DNA from: DASXUG01 sp964620425
GTDB lineage: Bacteria > Pseudomonadota > Gammaproteobacteria > Burkholderiales > Methylophilaceae
Length of the DNA stretch: 64,000 nt
Reading direction: 5' to 3'
Assembly: GCA_964620425.1 (NCBI GenBank)
Contig: CAZUGV010000003.1
Span: 62,001 to 126,000 of the forward strand
The notes below the pieces were generated by a model. It did not search any database. It was not told the origin of the DNA and was given only the letters and a program-made list of their open reading frames with translations. This document shows, piece after piece, positions 63,346 to 64,000 of the stretch (its first letter is position 1; each line of letters starts with the position of its first letter). The position numbers and the translations under genes were made by a program.

Positions 63346-64000
63346 TTATTGAAAACGCACATCAGCACCACTTTTATTGCAATATTTTAAAAATGATAAT
63401 ACGGCATCAGTATCCAACCTTAGCCCATATCCTATATAAGGATAGTCAGCCAGTGGCGTGTCTTTATTGAAAAATCCCCAATAAATATTTTGATTGTAAA
63501 ATCTTTCAACCAAGGTGGTAATCGCAACTAAACTAAGGTTTTGTTTGTTATCTTTTGCAAACCACGCGCCCCCTGAGTCACCCTCAGTGAGCATGGCTAA
63601 ATGCTCGTCATATACTGATTCTGCGTTTAATCGATTAATAGCGAGCAGGCTGCCTTCTGTGGTTGCAAGTTCTTTTGTGTAATTGAATTGTGCTTCTGAT
63701 TTGATATAGAGCATTTCATCTTTGGATTGATAGGCTAAAGGCATGACTTGTTTAAAATCTGCAAATGAAAATAGGAAAGTACGTTCTGCGCATCGGGGGT
63801 AAATAGTATCTACCTCTAGATGCCCTTTACCATAACCACACAATAGCAAGCTTTTTGAATGGCTGAGATGCTTTTGACTGATGACCGCAGGCTTTATAGT
63901 TGCATCGACCAATGCATCAAACACGAGCAGTGCAATATCTAGGGTAATATTTTCTGCCACCTCTTGGTATGGGCGATAAAATGCTTGTGTTAGCTTTGCG
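63346..64000 (-). CDS. Trypsin-like serine protease (N-terminal part outside window)
   Basis: The frame stays open to base 64000, reading 'AKLTQAFYRPYQEVAENITL' before the GTG at 63960, so the gene begins to the right of the window; about 218 residues are present. The S1-type Asp region is 'TLDIALLVFDALVDATIKP'. Later 'SLLLCGYGKGHLEVDTIYPR' matches the trypsin G-Y-G strand, and 'MLTEGDSGGAWFAKDNKQNL' contains the intact catalytic Ser. The His lies outside. 'GYGLRLDTDAVLSFLKYCN' forms the C-terminal helix. The enzyme looks active, in contrast to the degenerate protein at 56974. Location, secreted or not, cannot be judged. Confidence 0.82.
   Translation of the reverse strand, partial: AKLTQAFYRPYQEVAENITLDIALLVFDALVDATIKPAVISQKHLSHSKSLLLCGYGKGHLEVDTIYPRCAERTFLFSFADFKQVMPLAYQSKDEMLYIKSEAQFNYTKELATTEGSLLAINRLNAESVYDEHLAMLTEGDSGGAWFAKDNKQNLSLVAITTLVERFYNQNIYWGFFNKDTPLADYPYIGYGLRLDTDAVLSFLKYCNKSGADVRFQ

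Overview
The window looks like chromosomal DNA of a methylotrophic betaproteobacterium, most likely the Methylophilaceae (Methylotenera/Methylobacillus type). This placement is inferred from moderate-to-low GC, the methanolan-type order epsD-epsE-epsF-epsG ... xrtB(epsH)-epsI known from Methylobacillus, and several exosortase-dependent surface proteins. No rRNA or housekeeping marker is present to prove it. Almost everything here concerns the cell surface: export, polysaccharide synthesis and secreted proteins.

Layout. (1) 1-9301: C-terminal ~3,100 residues of a giant filamentous-haemagglutinin-like beta-helix protein, cut by the left edge. (2) 9483-12768: a proton-motive energising module made of a secreted DUF2341/LamG-like region fused to an ExbB/TolQ channel, two ExbD proteins and a TonB-like protein, followed by a porin (12840-14486) and a coiled-coil envelope protein (14532-15278). 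(3) 15659-25498: XrtB-type exopolysaccharide export core epsL, epsD, epsE, epsF, epsG, with GDP-fucose genes gmd and fcl placed between epsG and xrtB-epsI. (4) 25644-34569: glycosyltransferases, candidate Wzy polymerase and Wzx flippase, an acyltransferase and an unrecognised protein. (5) 35197-37983: a large secreted pectate-lyase-like beta-helix protein. (6) 38184-47839: more glycosyltransferases, a WcaF-like acetyltransferase, WcaI-like transferase and the polyprenyl-phosphate sugar-1-P priming transferase. (7) 48475-56853: a second, small exosortase (XrtH-like) with a membrane partner, then two large secreted enzymes (subtilase and ExeM/NucH-type nuclease) with matching C-terminal V-P-x(2,3)-P/L-x-W tails, and a PEP-CTERM protein. 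(8) 56974-60788, minus strand: a degenerate trypsin-like protein, a 5'-nucleotidase and a PEP-CTERM protein. (9) 61150-62647: a secreted unknown and an SMP-30-like beta-propeller. (10) 63018-63094: tRNA-Arg(ACG), then a possible scar of an integrated element and the 3' part of a trypsin-like protease gene.

Together: the priming transferase starts a lipid-linked repeat unit, the glycosyltransferases, fucose pathway and acyltransferases build it, Wzx/Wzy-like proteins flip and polymerise it, and EpsF/G/E/L control length and export. XrtB would sort PEP-CTERM proteins and the XrtH-like enzyme would sort the subtilase and nuclease, a set that suggests processing of extracellular protein and DNA in the matrix. 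The items I consider most worth study are the XrtH-like locus with its own two giant cargo proteins, and the ExbB-fusion/ExbD/ExbD/TonB/porin module next to a giant adhesin with no FhaC-type transporter in view.
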